Below are positions 1-11,902 of a stretch of 64,000 bases of DNA, piece after piece. The translations under genes were made by a program, and so were the position numbers. Numbering within the stretch: position 1 is the first letter of the stretch; each line of letters starts with the position of its first letter. The stretch comes from Phaseolus vulgaris. Taxonomy: Eukaryota > Streptophyta > Magnoliopsida > Fabales > Fabaceae. The DNA lies in NCBI RefSeq assembly GCF_000499845.2, contig NC_023756.2, positions 6,200,815-6,264,814 of the forward strand, given 5' to 3'. The notes below the pieces were generated by a model. That model saw only the letters and a program-made list of their open reading frames with translations, did not search any database and was not told the DNA's origin.

Positions 1-2100
1 CTCCTCAACGGCGGCATCTCCAGAGGCCACCTGCTTCTCCAGAGCCTCTTTCTCCACGCGAAGCCGGCTGACCTCGACCTGTAGTTTGTCGTAGTCAGCG
101 CGAAGAAGGTCCATAGCTTTGGTCTGGGTGGCCATTTCCCCCTCCATCCGCTCCACTTTGGCTGCCTGTTCACAGCAACGGTCCTTCAGGTCCTTTTGAG
201 TTTCTGCATCCGCTTTGACCAATTCCTGAAGACCCGCTACCTGCACTTGAAGAGCAACTTCCCGAGTGTAGAAGCCTGCCTGGAGCTCCAATGCCCCCGC
301 CAGTTGCCTCTCTGTTTCTGCCTTGGACTCTTGTATTTGTTTCAGAGAAGTTTGATAGGCTTCGTTCTGGCGTCCCAAGGTCCTCATTTCCTCTTCCAGG
401 GTAGATGCTTTTGTTTCCAAGGCCTGGAGGGTTTGAGCTTGCAGGACCGCGTTTCTGGCCTGGGAACGCCATTCGAGAGCCACCGCCAAGAAGGCCCCCA
501 AGTAGAAAGGCATGCCTTCCCTCCTGTCGGTACCTTCTGGCATAGTCCCGCCACTAAAACCCCTCATCAGATGCATGATTGGAGGAGGGATGGCGATGAA
601 GTCGGGGGCGGCAGCGTCGGGAGCCGGGGAAGCAGTGGTTTCTGGCGGCGGGGCAGATTCGGCGCCTTCGCCCTTTTCCTCTTGGAGTATCATAGGAGGG
701 AGTGAGCTTGGGCTTGGAGGGTTATCCATGAAGGGATTCCCTCCCTGCGGCGACGTCTCTACCAGAAGAGGAATTCGCGCAGATTTTCTCCTTCTGAAGG
801 GCGCCACGCCTTCTGACTCCTCATCATCTGATAGAACCTCCAGAACCCTTTTTCCTTTGTCAAGAGGGGTTGGAGCCGGTGATGAGGCCGCAGCTAGGGG
901 AACGGCGGCGATAGGCGGAGGAGAATTGGGAGTTGGAAGCACTTTGGAACCAGGCGGAGATGTCGGAGATGGGCTAGAAGGAGCTTCCGCGGTGACTGGA
1001 GGTGGCGGTGACAGAGCCGGTGGGAGAACCGGATTGGCAGAGGGGCTGGAGGAGGCGCCTGCCTTGGCGGCACGAGCCTCCTTCAGTGCTTTCGCCAACA
1101 TCATTCTTTTGGAAGCACCCATCACCGATCCTACATCAAGACAGGCCAAACAACAAGGGTTAGTACTAGAGCAGTATTGCGAATTCACGATACATGAAGA
1201 GACGTGAAATACAAGTAATATTGTAGCATAAGTTTGATTCAGATGAATCAGAAGGAAATTTCTATGGCCAAACATATGCAGATAACCACAACGACTAATG
1301 CATCATAAATCACCAAGGGCAGATACCAAAGTAGGTAGAGAGCCCATGGGCTTTGAACTCGTTCGCGATAAGTTTGGCGGTATCGAAGGCTATTCCCAGT
1401 CCCGCCAAGGCTTTGCATACATCCCGGTCAGGCGGGGCAAGTTCGTCCAGAGCCAAGGGCTTCATGGTTATGGGTTTGTCTGTCCAGTACAGGGGAAAGC
1501 CCTCTAGGATGGTAGGATCGCGCTTGGTTGCGCGTACCTTGAAGAATTTCCCTTTCCATCCTTTGAACGAATTCTGGAAGAGCGTAAGGATGATGCGCCC
1601 GGCGATGCCAGAAAAGCTCATCCAAAGACTCTTCCCTTGCTTCTTTACCTCGAAGAAGTGAAGAAAAACGTCCACAGAGGGGGGAACACCTAGATAGCCG
1701 CAGAAAAACCCCCTCACGAAAGCCCAACTGTTGGGATGGAGTTGGGCGGGAGCAGTGTTTATCTCTGTCAGTAGCTCTTTTTCGAAGGGAGTGAGGGGCA
1801 GGCGCAGGCCCACCCTCTTGAGCACCATTTGATAGAGGAAGAAGAAAGGGCATCCCCCAGTATCCCATGAGTCCGCACAAACGAGCATCCCAGGTCGCAC
1901 CCGGCTTACCAGGACTTGGGAGTTGTGATTTTTGTGGAAAGCATTGAAGTTATAGAGAGCAGGGTCCCCCTGTGAGCCTCCACGTCCTCAACAGAGTTCA
2001 GGAGGGAACATTCGTCCAGAAGTTCGTCGGGGGCCCAGTCATATTCGCCCTTATAATAAGACTTAGGGAGCGGGGGAGGCGCGGTGGTCTAGTTTTCGCC
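1..2100 (-). pseudogene. antisense spliced ORF of the gypsy element: Transposase_28-like domain plus coiled coil
   Basis: Reading leftwards, about 2078-1971 gives a frame with DWAPDELLDECS. The frame then shifts at the C-run near 1966-1970. From about 1960 to 1327 it encodes a domain resembling Pfam 'Putative gypsy type transposon' (Transposase_28), with AQLHPNSWAFVRGF, DVFLHFFEVK and NSFKGWKGKFF. A GT donor after 1327 and an AG acceptor before 1130 join in frame, giving TYF-GS-VMGASKR. Exon 2 (1130-1) has a Pro/Ser/Ala-rich linker and then, from about 480 to the window edge, a long Glu/Lys/Leu/Gln-rich segment that looks like a coiled coil. It stays open to position 1. The apparent frameshift and an in-frame stop near 2089 suggest decay. 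Its role is unknown; it belongs to the retroelement rather than the host. Confidence 0.65.
1131..1326 (-). other. predicted intron of the antisense ORF
   Basis: GTATCT donor (at 1326) and ...TGTAG acceptor (at 1131) on the minus strand. Removing it joins a phase-1 codon (G|GA) and keeps the frame between the Transposase_28-like exon and the linker/coiled-coil exon. Without splicing the first exon ends at a stop at 1310. Confidence 0.6.
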
Positions 2101-2806
2101 ATCAATGCCAATGCTGAAGACCAAAAGAGAAAGAAAGGGTTCAGAGAAAAAGGGGTTGGGGAGAAGAAAAGGGAAAAATCGAAGAACCCTAGGAGCGCCC
2201 TACCCACAAGAGAACGAAGGGAAACAAGAGGAACAAAGAAGCATACAAACAATATCCAGAGAAAGGCGGTAATATGGACAGTCCCAGGCAGTTCATACAG
2301 TAAAGAGAATCATCAGTGAGGGAAAAACCGTACCTTTGAGGGCTGAAGGGCGTAAAGAGCGGAAGCGCGAACGAACAGGGGTCGCAAGAGAAGGGATTTA
2401 GAGAAGATGAACAGTGACAGAGGGCAGAGAAAGTGGATGTAACAGTAGTGGCAAGCGCGGGGTTTGGTAACTTGAACGTTACGAGAAGCGCGAGGGGCAA
2501 CAAAGGATAACCGTGTGATGACGCCACGTGTTGCAAGATTGAGCGCTCAAGGGAAGCGCAAGAGGTTCTTGAAGACAACCGCACGATGAACCACGTGGCA
2601 CACGATTAAGCGCAACTTCAAAAGACATCATTTTTTCCCATTTCAGGGATGTCCAATCAGCCATTAAGAATACCTCTGTGGTTCAGAAAGCGTCACGTCA
2701 GTAATTCGAAAAATTGCTGAGTCAGCAGAGAATGACACGTCATCAGATGGACACGTGGACGGCGTGGGCGAGGCTTTAGTCTTTGCGCTGAAGACAAGTC
2801 TTCGGC
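2093..2806. other. non-coding DNA between antisense ORF start and polypurine tract
   Basis: Only short spurious ORFs. It would contain the promoter of the antisense ORF if that is transcribed. I recognise no specific element. Confidence 0.4.
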
Positions 2807-2822
2807 TTAAGACTGGGGGGCT
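2807..2822 (+). other. polypurine tract of the gypsy element
   Basis: AAGACTGGGGGGCT lies immediately before the LTR start TGTGTACCG. Position and purine content fit the plus-strand primer of an LTR retrotransposon. Confidence 0.7.
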
Positions 2823-3817
2823 TGTGTACCGTCCCGTATCCGGGTGTTGACTAAGTCAAGGTCAAAGTCGACGACTGGAAAGTCAAAGTCAATGCAAGGC
2901 GTCGCCTAGGTGTAGAGACGCCAAGAGGAAGCGTCGCCAAGGCAAGGCGTCGCCAAGGCAAAGCGTCACCCAGAGGGAGGCATCGCCTCACTAGGGCGTC
3001 GCCAGATCAAATAGTGTAAAAACAAGGCAATCACGGTGTGGTTCCCCGATACCCATGGGCAGGAAAGACCATGGAGGGAGCGACGCCGTGGGAGGGCCTT
3101 AGGTCCCGATATCTCGGGAAAGTGATAAAGAGAAGGAAAAGGTGGCTTCAAGGCCATAGTAATAGTATCAGTGAAGGGCAGCCTGACTCGTGAAGTACCC
3201 CTGCCACCCCAGCAACGCCCTCGGGACAGATACGACCCATGAGGAAGGTCACGCCCAGGGTAACCGGGTGCAGGGTACGAGAGGAAGGCAGATACGCTCT
3301 CAGAGTAAGTGACTAGATACTTGGGGGCATGAGTTGGCACCCAGAAAGTCACCCCTAGCGCAGTAGCACTCTCAGTAGGAGGACTCACACGTAGAAACGT
3401 CCTCAGGCGGGCCGAAGCGCTCCCAGATGGGGTCATGGCGTCGTGAGGCCCTCCACGTGTACGACAGTCATGCCGGAATAGAAACACCCTCTAGTCAGGT
3501 GCCAGGTAATTAAAGATATTCAATACAGTTTCCCTTTTCAGCATTCAGGTACTATGATGGCTCCCGAGCGTTTCAACGTCTTAAATGCGCTACGTTTTGT
3601 AATTAAGCGCCTTAATGAGTGCGTTATGTTTGAGATTAAAAGCGCTTTAAGGCGCTTTAAATGCTGGGGTAGTTTAAATAGCGCGGAGAATGTTGGAAAA
3701 AGGGTTGGAACTTTTGGCAAATTTACGAGAGAACTCTTTAGTTGCTTGTTCGCGTTCGAAGGTTACGTACAAGTGACTGGGAAGTATTTTTGCCTGAAAG
3801 GAGACAACACACACACA
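2823..3817 (+). repeat. 3' LTR of the Ty3/gypsy element
   Basis: It starts TGTGTACCGTCC next to the polypurine tract and ends ...ACACACACA, just before sequence of another LTR family begins (about 3826). The first 200 bp contain an iterated GGCGTCGCC-type motif (2897-3003). The segment 3580-3665 is rich in AGCGC/TTAA palindromic words. The right edge is inferred from the CA end and the start of foreign homology. Confidence 0.65.
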
Positions 3818-3825
3818 GTATTGTA

Positions 3826-4239
3826 ATGACTAAAGCGTGAGCAGTTAAATCATTTAAAGCTCAGTCAAAGATAAAACAGTTTTTCTGTTATGGTCCCAAA
3901 ACAAACAATCGGTTGTTTCTTCGAATCAATCGGTTGTTTTGGTACTTAACAATTCAACCATTTGAAAAACAGTTTTCAATCTTTTTCTCAAAACACCTAA
4001 GTATAAACAATCGGTTGTTTCGACAAAACAATCGGTTGTTTTAACTTAGTTTGAAAACATTTTACTTTCACAAAGATTGAGAATGCTTATGCTTTAGATT
4101 CGATCAAAGGGTGGATTACAATACTCAAACTACCCCAGAACTAAACTAAACCAGCACAGCAACAGCAAGCACAACCAAGACTTCAACATCTTTCAAAGGG
4201 TTTAGATTCTTCAAAGCTTGAACACCACTTGGTTCAACA
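3826..4239 (-). repeat. truncated LTR of the element A family
   Basis: Reverse complement of the first ~400 bp of the element A LTR (compare 23935-24330). Its outer end, 4239, reads TGTTGAACCAAGTGG on the minus strand. It carries two pairs of the AAACAATCGGTTGTTT motif (3901-3940 and 4008-4045). The inner part of the LTR is missing, probably displaced by the adjacent gypsy LTR. Confidence 0.8.
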
Positions 4240-5542
4240 CTTATAATGAGAGCAAAATAGAGGTATACACTCATATTCCACATCAACTTAAAAGAAAACC
4301 CTAAACATTCGACCAAGTGCTAATTAGGAAGAGAGGATAAAAAATCAATATTCACAAGCACTTTGGCAAAAAGATACCCTATTTTTTCTTAGTATGATCA
4401 TCCAAAGACAAAGGGGTACCAATTCCTCAAGTAATAGAAAATTTAGCCCTCGACCTCCAATATTCTAGAGGCAAATTATAAATTGAACTCATGCCTAGGT
4501 TTTAGTGCTTTTCATAGTAGATGAGACAAAATATTTTGTCCAGGAAAACAACCTCAAGAAGCCAAGAGATAACTTCCATGAGCCAACCCCTAGAACCCAC
4601 CTCATTTCTCTAAAGAAGAAAACTGAACTCATAGAAGCCATTTTCAAGAGGTAGCTTTCCATGGTTTGAGAGCTTTCCACACAAGCTGCAAATTTTTGGT
4701 TTAATCAAGATGTGTAAAAGGTTGATCACCGTTAACCATGTAGGTGATTCTTGCAATCTTCAAAACCTGCCAAGTAATCTTTCTCCTCAACATGGACAAC
4801 AATCATGTCTCCCTTATTATAGGGTGTAGGCAACTGGGACAAAGGATGTCACAAGAATTGCCCAAGAACTAGGCAAAGGTGTAGCCTTGCACCGCTACAC
4901 ACATCAATTGTCCCACATCAAGACTGCACTGCCAATTCCCCCTCCATGCACGTCTGTACCGCTTGGTTTGGACCTTCTACACTCTCAACAACAACACTCA
5001 CTTGCACCCACACTGCCTTAAAGTCTTGCCTCCACGAACCCACGTGGCCTCCAATCCACCACCCAACACACCATGCCTACACCAGCCAAAATCACCCAGC
5101 CGCACAAAACCGATCCACAAGAAATCAACAAGAAAATTTGAAGCACTTTGATAAACAAAATTGAAGAACAAGACCAAAATAAATATAACTTCATGTTAGT
5201 ATTATTAACAATAAAAGAGGGAATTGAATTCTTACTTTGTTTCTTTTCTTTTTCAGGTGGATTAACGAACCACGTGGATCTTGAATTCAGTCATTCAAAT
5301 AAGGTGGCACTTTGACTGGATCTAAGGACAAATCAAACTCATATATTCATATTTGCTTATATTGAATGAAAAGTTCAGATTTGAAACTTCATTCTCTCCT
5401 AAATCTCCCTTACTAGTGAGCCTAATTGGCCTAGTAAACCCAAGGAAAGTTGGCCACACCTCTTTCCCTTCATTGCACCTCCAATTCCACCGAAACCTCA
5501 CCTTTTCTCTTATCTTTGGTGCACCTTTTCCAATTCATTTCC
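4240..5542. other. unassigned AT-rich DNA
   Basis: No ORF with a recognisable domain and no terminal repeats found. Short ORFs near 4946-5164 and 5353-5550 lack family features. Confidence 0.4.
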
Positions 5543-6240
5543 TGATGTGAGTTGATTTAGATTGTTCCATTTTAGAGGTGACACTTGACTTATGATTGAG
5601 ATTTTAGCAATTATATAGTGAGAACCCATAGAAGATTCCCACTGGACACGAACTTAACCAAGTGGTTAAGTAAGTGTGAATGTTCACTTCTAGAGGGCAA
5701 AGGAAAAACACAAGTATATGGTGAAAGATGATGAGGGGCGGAAATTAAAAGAAAATGGAAGGAAACATAATAACTTGATGGAAACCGAAATGACAATGGA
5801 GGAAAATAAGAACATAAAAACACAAGTAAAATGGTGGAATGGAATATGAAAAAAAAAATGAAGGAAAAGGAAGCTTATGGATGATGAGAGAGAAATGGAC
5901 ACACCACTTGGAGGGTGGTTTCCTCCAAGATAAGTGTAGAGGGCCGCCACCTGAGAGCTCTCAAACACTCAAGATAAGACCTAATGCTAAGAGGACACAA
6001 GCCTCACAAACACCTCACACAAAATGTGCAGAGTAATTTTACTATTCAAATTCAACATATTTGTATCTTATAAGAAGACCAAAAGGAAGAATAGTTGGTG
6101 TGTTGATTTATGCGCGACTCCTCTGCTGAGGTCCATGTGATCCTTGGTGGGGTCTTGAATTGTTCGTTGAGATGACTGCTCACCATGTGCTTTGTCTTTT
6201 GCTTCCTTGGTCATCTTCGTAGCTACTTGGGTTGTATCGT
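5543..6240 (-). repeat. solo LTR, family S (copy 1)
   Basis: Homologous to 42183-43150 in opposite orientation; the shared stretch around 5640-5685 (TGGACACGAACTTAACCAAG) is almost exact. The outer end TGATGTGAGTTGA resembles the ends of the other family S copies. The sequence TTTCC flanks both sides (5538-5542 and 6241-6245), a likely 5-bp target duplication, although the right terminus is mutated. It has lost part of its middle relative to the 42-kb copy. Confidence 0.6.
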
Positions 6241-6245
6241 TTCCT

Positions 6246-6975
6246 CTGCCACTCCAATCATTCATCCAACCTCAAACTTGGACTACATCACAGCATGACC
6301 AAGGACAATTCTGATGGTTGTATGCTTGACAATAGGATTGAATGTTTCATTATAATCAAAGCCCTCGATTAGATTGAATCCTTTGACAATTAAGTGTGCC
6401 TATGTCTGTGAAAGGCACCATGAGCATTGAGCTTGTTTTTAAAGACCCATTTGCATCTAACAGATGATTCTTTATAAGGAAGCTTGGTGAGTGTCCAAGT
6501 CTTGTTTTTTATCATAACAAAATACTCTTCTTGCATAGCCTTGAGCCATGGCAGAGAGGCTAAGGCTTCTTAAAAGACCGATGAACAAAAGGTATAGAAG
6601 AAATAATAACATTGTAAATTTTGGGTTTAAAATACCAACTTTGGCTCGAGTATTCATTGGATGTGTGTTAGAAGAATGTGTAGTAGTTAGAGTATTATGA
6701 GAAGGAAGAGGAATAGGTAAAGAATGAACCGAAGAAGCAAAAGGAGAAATATTACCAGGAACATTAGTAGTTATAGGTGAAGTAATGTTACTTTCTTGTT
6801 TAAGAACAGTTAATGAAGGAATATGTGAGTCACATAACAAAGAATCATCCACGGTGTTAGATGAATCAACATATAGGAAAATATTTTCATTAAAAACATG
6901 TCTTGAAACACATTACAAAAAATCATGTATAAAGTGATGGTTTTAATATGAAGGTTATAATAACCACCACAAGTT
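6246..6975 (-). pseudogene. Ty1/copia integrase-RT linker and RT N-terminus remnant
   Basis: Minus-strand fragments read HPMNTRAKVGILNPK (the linker before RT), then KTWTLTKLPYKESSVRCKW, VFKNKLNAHGAF and VKGFNLIEGFDYNETF followed by PIVKHTTIRIVLGHAV. These are typical copia RT N-terminal motifs in order. Stops and frame changes break it, and the RT catalytic core is missing. The family S solo LTR lies directly where the rest of RT would be. Confidence 0.75.
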
Positions 6976-7009
6976 TTCGTATAATATGACATTTTAGTAC
7001 ATCCCACAA

Positions 7010-7201
7010 TTATCCTTCCAGATTTGCGTCGACTTCCGCAAGCAGCTTCACACACAATTCAAAACCTAGTCCCGCTACAAAGAGGAGCGCAGTGCGGTCG
7101 TCAGCGTCCACAACATCGACATCACGGTCGTCGCCGGAGTCGACGAGGTTCCTAAGGTACAGTGAGCACAAGAGTTGGTGGAGCTCCTGAGGTAGATGCA
7201 A
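7010..7201 (-). pseudogene. fragment of a cpSRP43 (chloroplast signal recognition particle 43 kDa) ankyrin region
   Basis: The minus strand reads [19 protein letters not shown] followed by [17 protein letters not shown]. This matches the first ankyrin repeat of plant cpSRP43 (CAO), whose protein delivers light-harvesting proteins to thylakoids. Only about 60 codons are present, with no chromodomain or transit peptide, between a copia remnant and an unrelated exon-like stretch. It is a broken fragment, either captured by a transposon or left by rearrangement. The assignment rests on remembered family similarity. Confidence 0.6.
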
Positions 7202-7342
7202 AATATTTCCATCTATACTGGTTCAATTTGAGAATATATACCTTTTATATTGTTTGTGGTATGTAGGGAACTCTAGTTTCATTTCACTCCTTAATTTGAA
7301 TGCTATCTTGATTGTTTTGGCAGAGCCGGATCCTGGTGATAT

Positions 7343-7884
7343 TGTAGGTATATCGTGTGCGGAAGCGTGATAATTTCAACCAAAGATTATGAGAAATTAA
7401 AGTAACAAGTAAAGTGAGAATGATACCAGAATTTTTAGGTGGAAAACCCCTTTAAATAGAGGTAAAAAACCACCGGCGAGAGAGCCAAAACTTCCACTAT
7501 AATGGTATTGGGAGTACAATGAATTCCTCTCAGGCTAATAGATAAATAGCCCCAAAACAAATCCTCTCTATATGGGTTAAACACTTACACCCAAGAGATG
7601 AAATAGAGAGTATAGGAAAAGAGAGAGGAAGCAAGTGTGTGTTGCTGTATGTTGTGTGTTACATTGCTTGAAGGAAGCCACTATATATAGTGGTTCTAGG
7701 AGACAACAATAATAAATACAATTAATGGTAATTAACCTCCCATTGATTGTAATTGATTGTGGCAATTAACCTCCCATTGATTGCAATTGATTGTGGCAAT
7801 TAACCTCCCATTGATTGCAATTGATTGTGGCAATTAACCTCCCATTTATGACAAGAAAACGGAAAGGTGAGTCATAAACCCACA
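7343..7884 (-). repeat. 3' LTR of the copia element
   Basis: Paired with 11903-12411. It holds about four units of a ~34-bp tandem repeat (ATTAACCTCCCATTGATTG plus GCAATTGATTGTGGCA) around 7725-7845, against about three in the 5' LTR. Confidence 0.93.
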
Positions 7885-7900
7885 AATCTCCACCTTGACT
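7885..7900 (-). other. polypurine tract of the copia element
   Basis: On the minus strand, AAGGTGGAGATT lies directly upstream of the 3' LTR, the expected site of plus-strand priming. Confidence 0.7.
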
Positions 7901-7939
7901 TGCCTTTGACTGGAACACTCTCTCGCTATGAAGCCTTGA

Positions 7940-10900
7940 TTAAGTATGGATAATACCAGCTAAGTTCAGGCAATGATCGAACTTAGCCGATGGAAGTGGC
8001 TTGGTGAACATGTCTGCAGGATTTTCGGTCGTATGAATTTTTTCAACAATTATATCTCCTGTATCAACAATGTCTCGGATAAAATGGTGTTTAATTTCAA
8101 TGTGCTTGGTCCTTGAGTGATACTTGCTGTTCCTGGTTAAGTGAACAACACTCCGACTATCACAAAATATAACAAGAACATCTTGTTGAAGATCAAGTTC
8201 ACATACCAAGCCTCGAAGCCATATAGCCTCTTTCATACCTTCTGTAGCAGCAATATATTATGCTTCAGTGGTGGACAAAACCGCAATGGCTTGAAGTGAA
8301 GAATACCAGCTGATAGCAGACCCACATAGGGTAAAGATGTAAGCTGAAAGTGACCTTCTCCGATCTAAATCACCACCATAGTCAGCATCAACATAGCCAA
8401 CTGCTCCTCCGAGATCGGCTCTATGTTGATCAAATACCAAACCAAGACCTGGAGACCTTTCAGATAACGAAGTATCCATTAACGGCTTCCCAATGTGCCT
8501 TGCCTGGATTATGCATGAACCTGCTAACAATGCTAACAACATAAGCTAAATAAGGTCTAGTACATACCATAGCATACATGAGACTTCCAATTGCATTTGA
8601 ATACGGGACATGTGACATGCGCCTTTTGTCCTCGTCTGATTTTGGACACTGATCTGATGACAACTTGAAGTGGGCGGCAATTGGAGTATTAACAGCTTTG
8701 CAATCTCGCATTCCAAATTTGTCAAGCATCTTAAGAACATACTTCTTTTGTGATAGAAAAAGTTTTCCAGCTTGACGATCTCTGTTGATCTCCATTCCCA
8801 AAATTTTCTTGGCAGGACCTAAGTCCTTCATATCAAATTCACTGCTAAGCTGAGCCTTTAACTTGTTAACTTAAAAATTTATCTCTTGCAGCAATCAACA
8901 TGTCATCAACATATAGCAACAAGTATACAAAAGACCCATCAAATGTCTTTTGAAAATAAACACAGTTATCATAGCTACTTTTGGAGTATCCATGTCCAAC
9001 CATGAAAGAATCAAACCTCTTATACCATTGTCTTGGTGATTGCTTCAAGCCGTAAAGAGATTTCTTCAAACGACATACATGGTTCTCCTTTCCAGGAACA
9101 ACGAAGCCCTCAGGTTGCTGGATGTAAATCTCTTCCTCAAGATTACCATGAAGAAAAGCAGTTTTCACATCTTTCTCTTGATCAAAACCTCTTACAACAA
9201 ATCTTGCTTTATTCCTTGTACTCTCAACACCAGGGATCCCTTCTTTTCTCTTAAAGATCCACTTGCAACTAATGACTCGTTTTCCTTCTGGTAACTTCAC
9301 CAATTCCCATGTTTCGTTTTTGAGAAGACTCTCAACTTCTTCTTGCATAGCAGCAATCCACTTTGTTGAGTCGTCACCAAAGATAGCTTCAGAGTAATTC
9401 TTGGGTTCACCTTCTTCACCCATCTCTTGTGCAATAGTTAAAGCATAAGCAATGTTGGCTGATTCTGCAATTAATCTTTGAGTCGGTTTTCCTAGTCTCT
9501 GTTGTGGAAGTTCTTGAGCCATAGACCATGGCTGTGGTAATCCTCGTCGTTTAGGTGGACATTGCTCATGTGGACTCAAATGTTCATTTGTACCATCAAT
9601 AACAGTGACTTGATCACCTTGAGTACTGGAGGAATTGGGAACGTCTTCCTCATGAGCGGGTGTTTTAATCTCAAACTCCACCTTCTCTCGAGCATCTTCC
9701 TGGTCACCTGTATCAATTGAGGAAATAACAGTATCTTTTACAGAAGAAAGCATAGCATTTTCATTAAATGTCACATTCCGAATGTGAATTACTTTATGAG
9801 ATTCTGGGTCATATAAACGATAGCCTTTAACCTCTGAGCCATAACCCAAGAAAATGCACTTCTTAGCACGAGGTTCTAATTTTCCCTCGTTTACATGAGA
9901 ATAAGCAGAGCAACCAAATATTTTAAGGTTAGAATAATCAACAGGGTTACCTGACCAAACTTCTTCTGGAATGTTGCAATCAATGGATCTGTTAGGAGAG
10001 CGGTTTATCAGATAACATGTCGTTGAAGCCGCTTCAGCCCAAACAGATTTGCTCAAACCAGAATGGGAGAACATGCAACGAACTCTCTCCAGGATAGTTC
10101 TATTCATTCTTTCTGCAACCCCGTTCTGTTGTGGAGTACTTGGGATGGTGAAGTGTTTGGAAATGCCTTCCTTCTTGCAGAAATCATTGAATTCATTCGA
10201 ACAGAACTCAAGGCCATTGTCTGTCCTTAACCTCTTTATCTTTTTGCCAGTCTGATTCTCAATCAATAATTTCCACTCTTTAAAAGTGGAAAATGCTTTA
10301 TTCTTATGTTTGAGAAAATACACCCACAGTTTTCGTGAGAAGTCATCAATAATTGTCATCATATAACGACATTTACCTCTCGAGGGAACTTTTGACGGAC
10401 CCCAAAGATCCGAATGAATATAATCCAAAGTACCTTTGGTTCTGTGTATGACTTTAGAAAAACTAACCTTTTTCTGCTTACCAAAAATGCAATGTTCACA
10501 GAAATCAACCTTTCCAGTACAGTGGTTACCAAGGTGACCCTTCTTCTTGAGGATTAGAATTCCCTTCTCACTCATGTGGCCTAATCTCATATGCCACAAC
10601 TTGGTGTTATCTTTGTTGGGTGAGGCAACAGCTGCAGAACCTGTAACTGTTGAACCCTACAGCACATACAAACTATCACATCGAATTGCCTTTAGTAACA
10701 CAAGAGCTCCTTTAGACACTTTTAAAACTCCACCTTCAGCTGAGTATCTACACCCATGAGATTCAAGGGTGCCTAAGGAAATGAGATTCCGTTTCAAATC
10801 AGGGAAATATCTGACACCTTTTAAAGTTCTAACAATTCCATCATGTGTCTTGATTTTGATTGTTCCTTCACCAACAACTTTGCATTGAGCATCGTTTCCC

Positions 10901-11852
10901 ATCAAAACAAGACCATTATAAACTGGTTCATATGTGGTAAACCAATCTCTATTGTGAGACATGTGAAAAGTACAACCAGAATCAAGAATCCATTCATTTT
11001 TAGACCTTTGTTTAGTGTTGGAAGCTACAAAACAATCCCCATCAGATTCACTTTCAACAATACTAGCTTCGGCAAATTTTTCTGGTTGTTTACCATTTCC
11101 CTTATCTTCTCTATCTTGCTTATATTTCAATTTATAGCATTCAGAGATCTCGTGTCCCTTTTTCTTGCAATAACGACAATATTTGGAGTTCTTGCCTCTA
11201 GATTTTGACCTAGATTTATGTTTAGTGTTCCTACCTTTCTCTTGGTTTCTCCCTCTAACTACTAATCCTTCACCAGAATTTTCAGAATGAATTTGAGTAT
11301 CAAATTTTTCTTTGGCTAGTAAATTAGTCTTGACATCATCAAAGCTTAAGGTAAGATAATTACCGTATAACATAATTTCTTTGAATTGTCGATGCGAGGG
11401 TGGTAGAGAAACAATAAGTAGAACTGCTTTATCCTCATCATCAATTTTAACATCCAAATTTTCCAAATCAATTATGATGGAATTAAATTCATCAAGGTGA
11501 GATTGGATGGGAGTACCTTCGGACATTCGAGTGTAAAGAGTCGCTCCTTTAACCGGAGTTTGTTTGCAAGACTTTTGGTCATGTACAGAGACTCCAATTT
11601 ACCCCATATGCCTGCTGTACTTTTCTCGTTGATGACCTCACGCATCACCTCACGGGACAAGCATAACTGGATTGCAGACAATGCCTTTTCATCCATCTCA
11701 TCCCACTGCTCCTCCGTCATAGTGGTTGGTTTCATCATTTTACCTGCCAGAACTTTCTTTAAACCATTCTGGGTGAGAACAGCTAGCATCTGGACTCGCC
11801 AGATAGCAAAACTGATTTTACCATCAAATTTCTCAATATCCAATTTCGACAT
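7940..11852 (-). pseudogene. copia gag-pol polyprotein (broken)
   Basis: It starts at MSKLDIEKFDGKISFAIW (11852), a UBN2-type gag. A frameshift lies near 11525. The zinc knuckle CRYCKKKGHEISEC is near 11150, and the protease motif WILDSGCTFHM near 10990. A stop at about 10655 separates protease from the GAG-pre-integrase domain (LWHMRLGHMSEKG). The integrase core follows (DYIHSDLWGPSK, RTDNGLEFCS, TPQQNGVAERMNRTI). RT lacks roughly 40 residues between VVRGFDQEKD and VKTAFLHGN, but YVDDM is present. A stop near 8866, a frameshift near 8480 and a stop near 8258 break the RNase H part (CDSRSVVHL, KHIEIKHHFIRD). Overall it is a recently dead copia polyprotein. Confidence 0.93.
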
Positions 11853-11885
11853 TATTGAACAATAGATCCTAGTTGAATTATCGAA

Positions 11886-11901
11886 AAGCTCTGATGCCAA
11901 T
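11886..11901 (-). other. primer-binding site of the copia element
   Basis: The minus strand reads TTGGCATCAGAGCTT just after the 5' LTR. It matches the 3' end of initiator-methionine tRNA (TGGTATCAGAGC) apart from one base. Confidence 0.85.
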
Positions 11902-11902
11902 T

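Larger units (their letters stand above)
1..3817 (+). mobile_element. 3' portion of a Ty3/gypsy LTR retrotransposon (Tat-like), left end outside window
   Basis: A polypurine tract (2807-2822) followed by an LTR beginning TGTGTACC marks the 3' end of a plus-oriented element. The internal DNA to its left contains no sense pol in the window but carries a spliced ORF on the opposite strand. That layout is known for Tat-lineage Ty3/gypsy elements such as Grande, which have an antisense ORF between pol and the 3' LTR. The region is GC-richer than the AT-rich DNA to its right. The LTR abuts a broken copy of the element A LTR family, so it probably inserted into that LTR. The 5' end is not visible, so no target duplication can be confirmed. 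Confidence 0.75.

Noticed and set aside
512..1207. 231-codon plus-strand ORF in the gypsy internal region
   Set aside because: Opposite strand of the Pro/Ser/Ala-rich linker of the antisense ORF. Its composition (Gly/Ala-rich) is the expected shadow.
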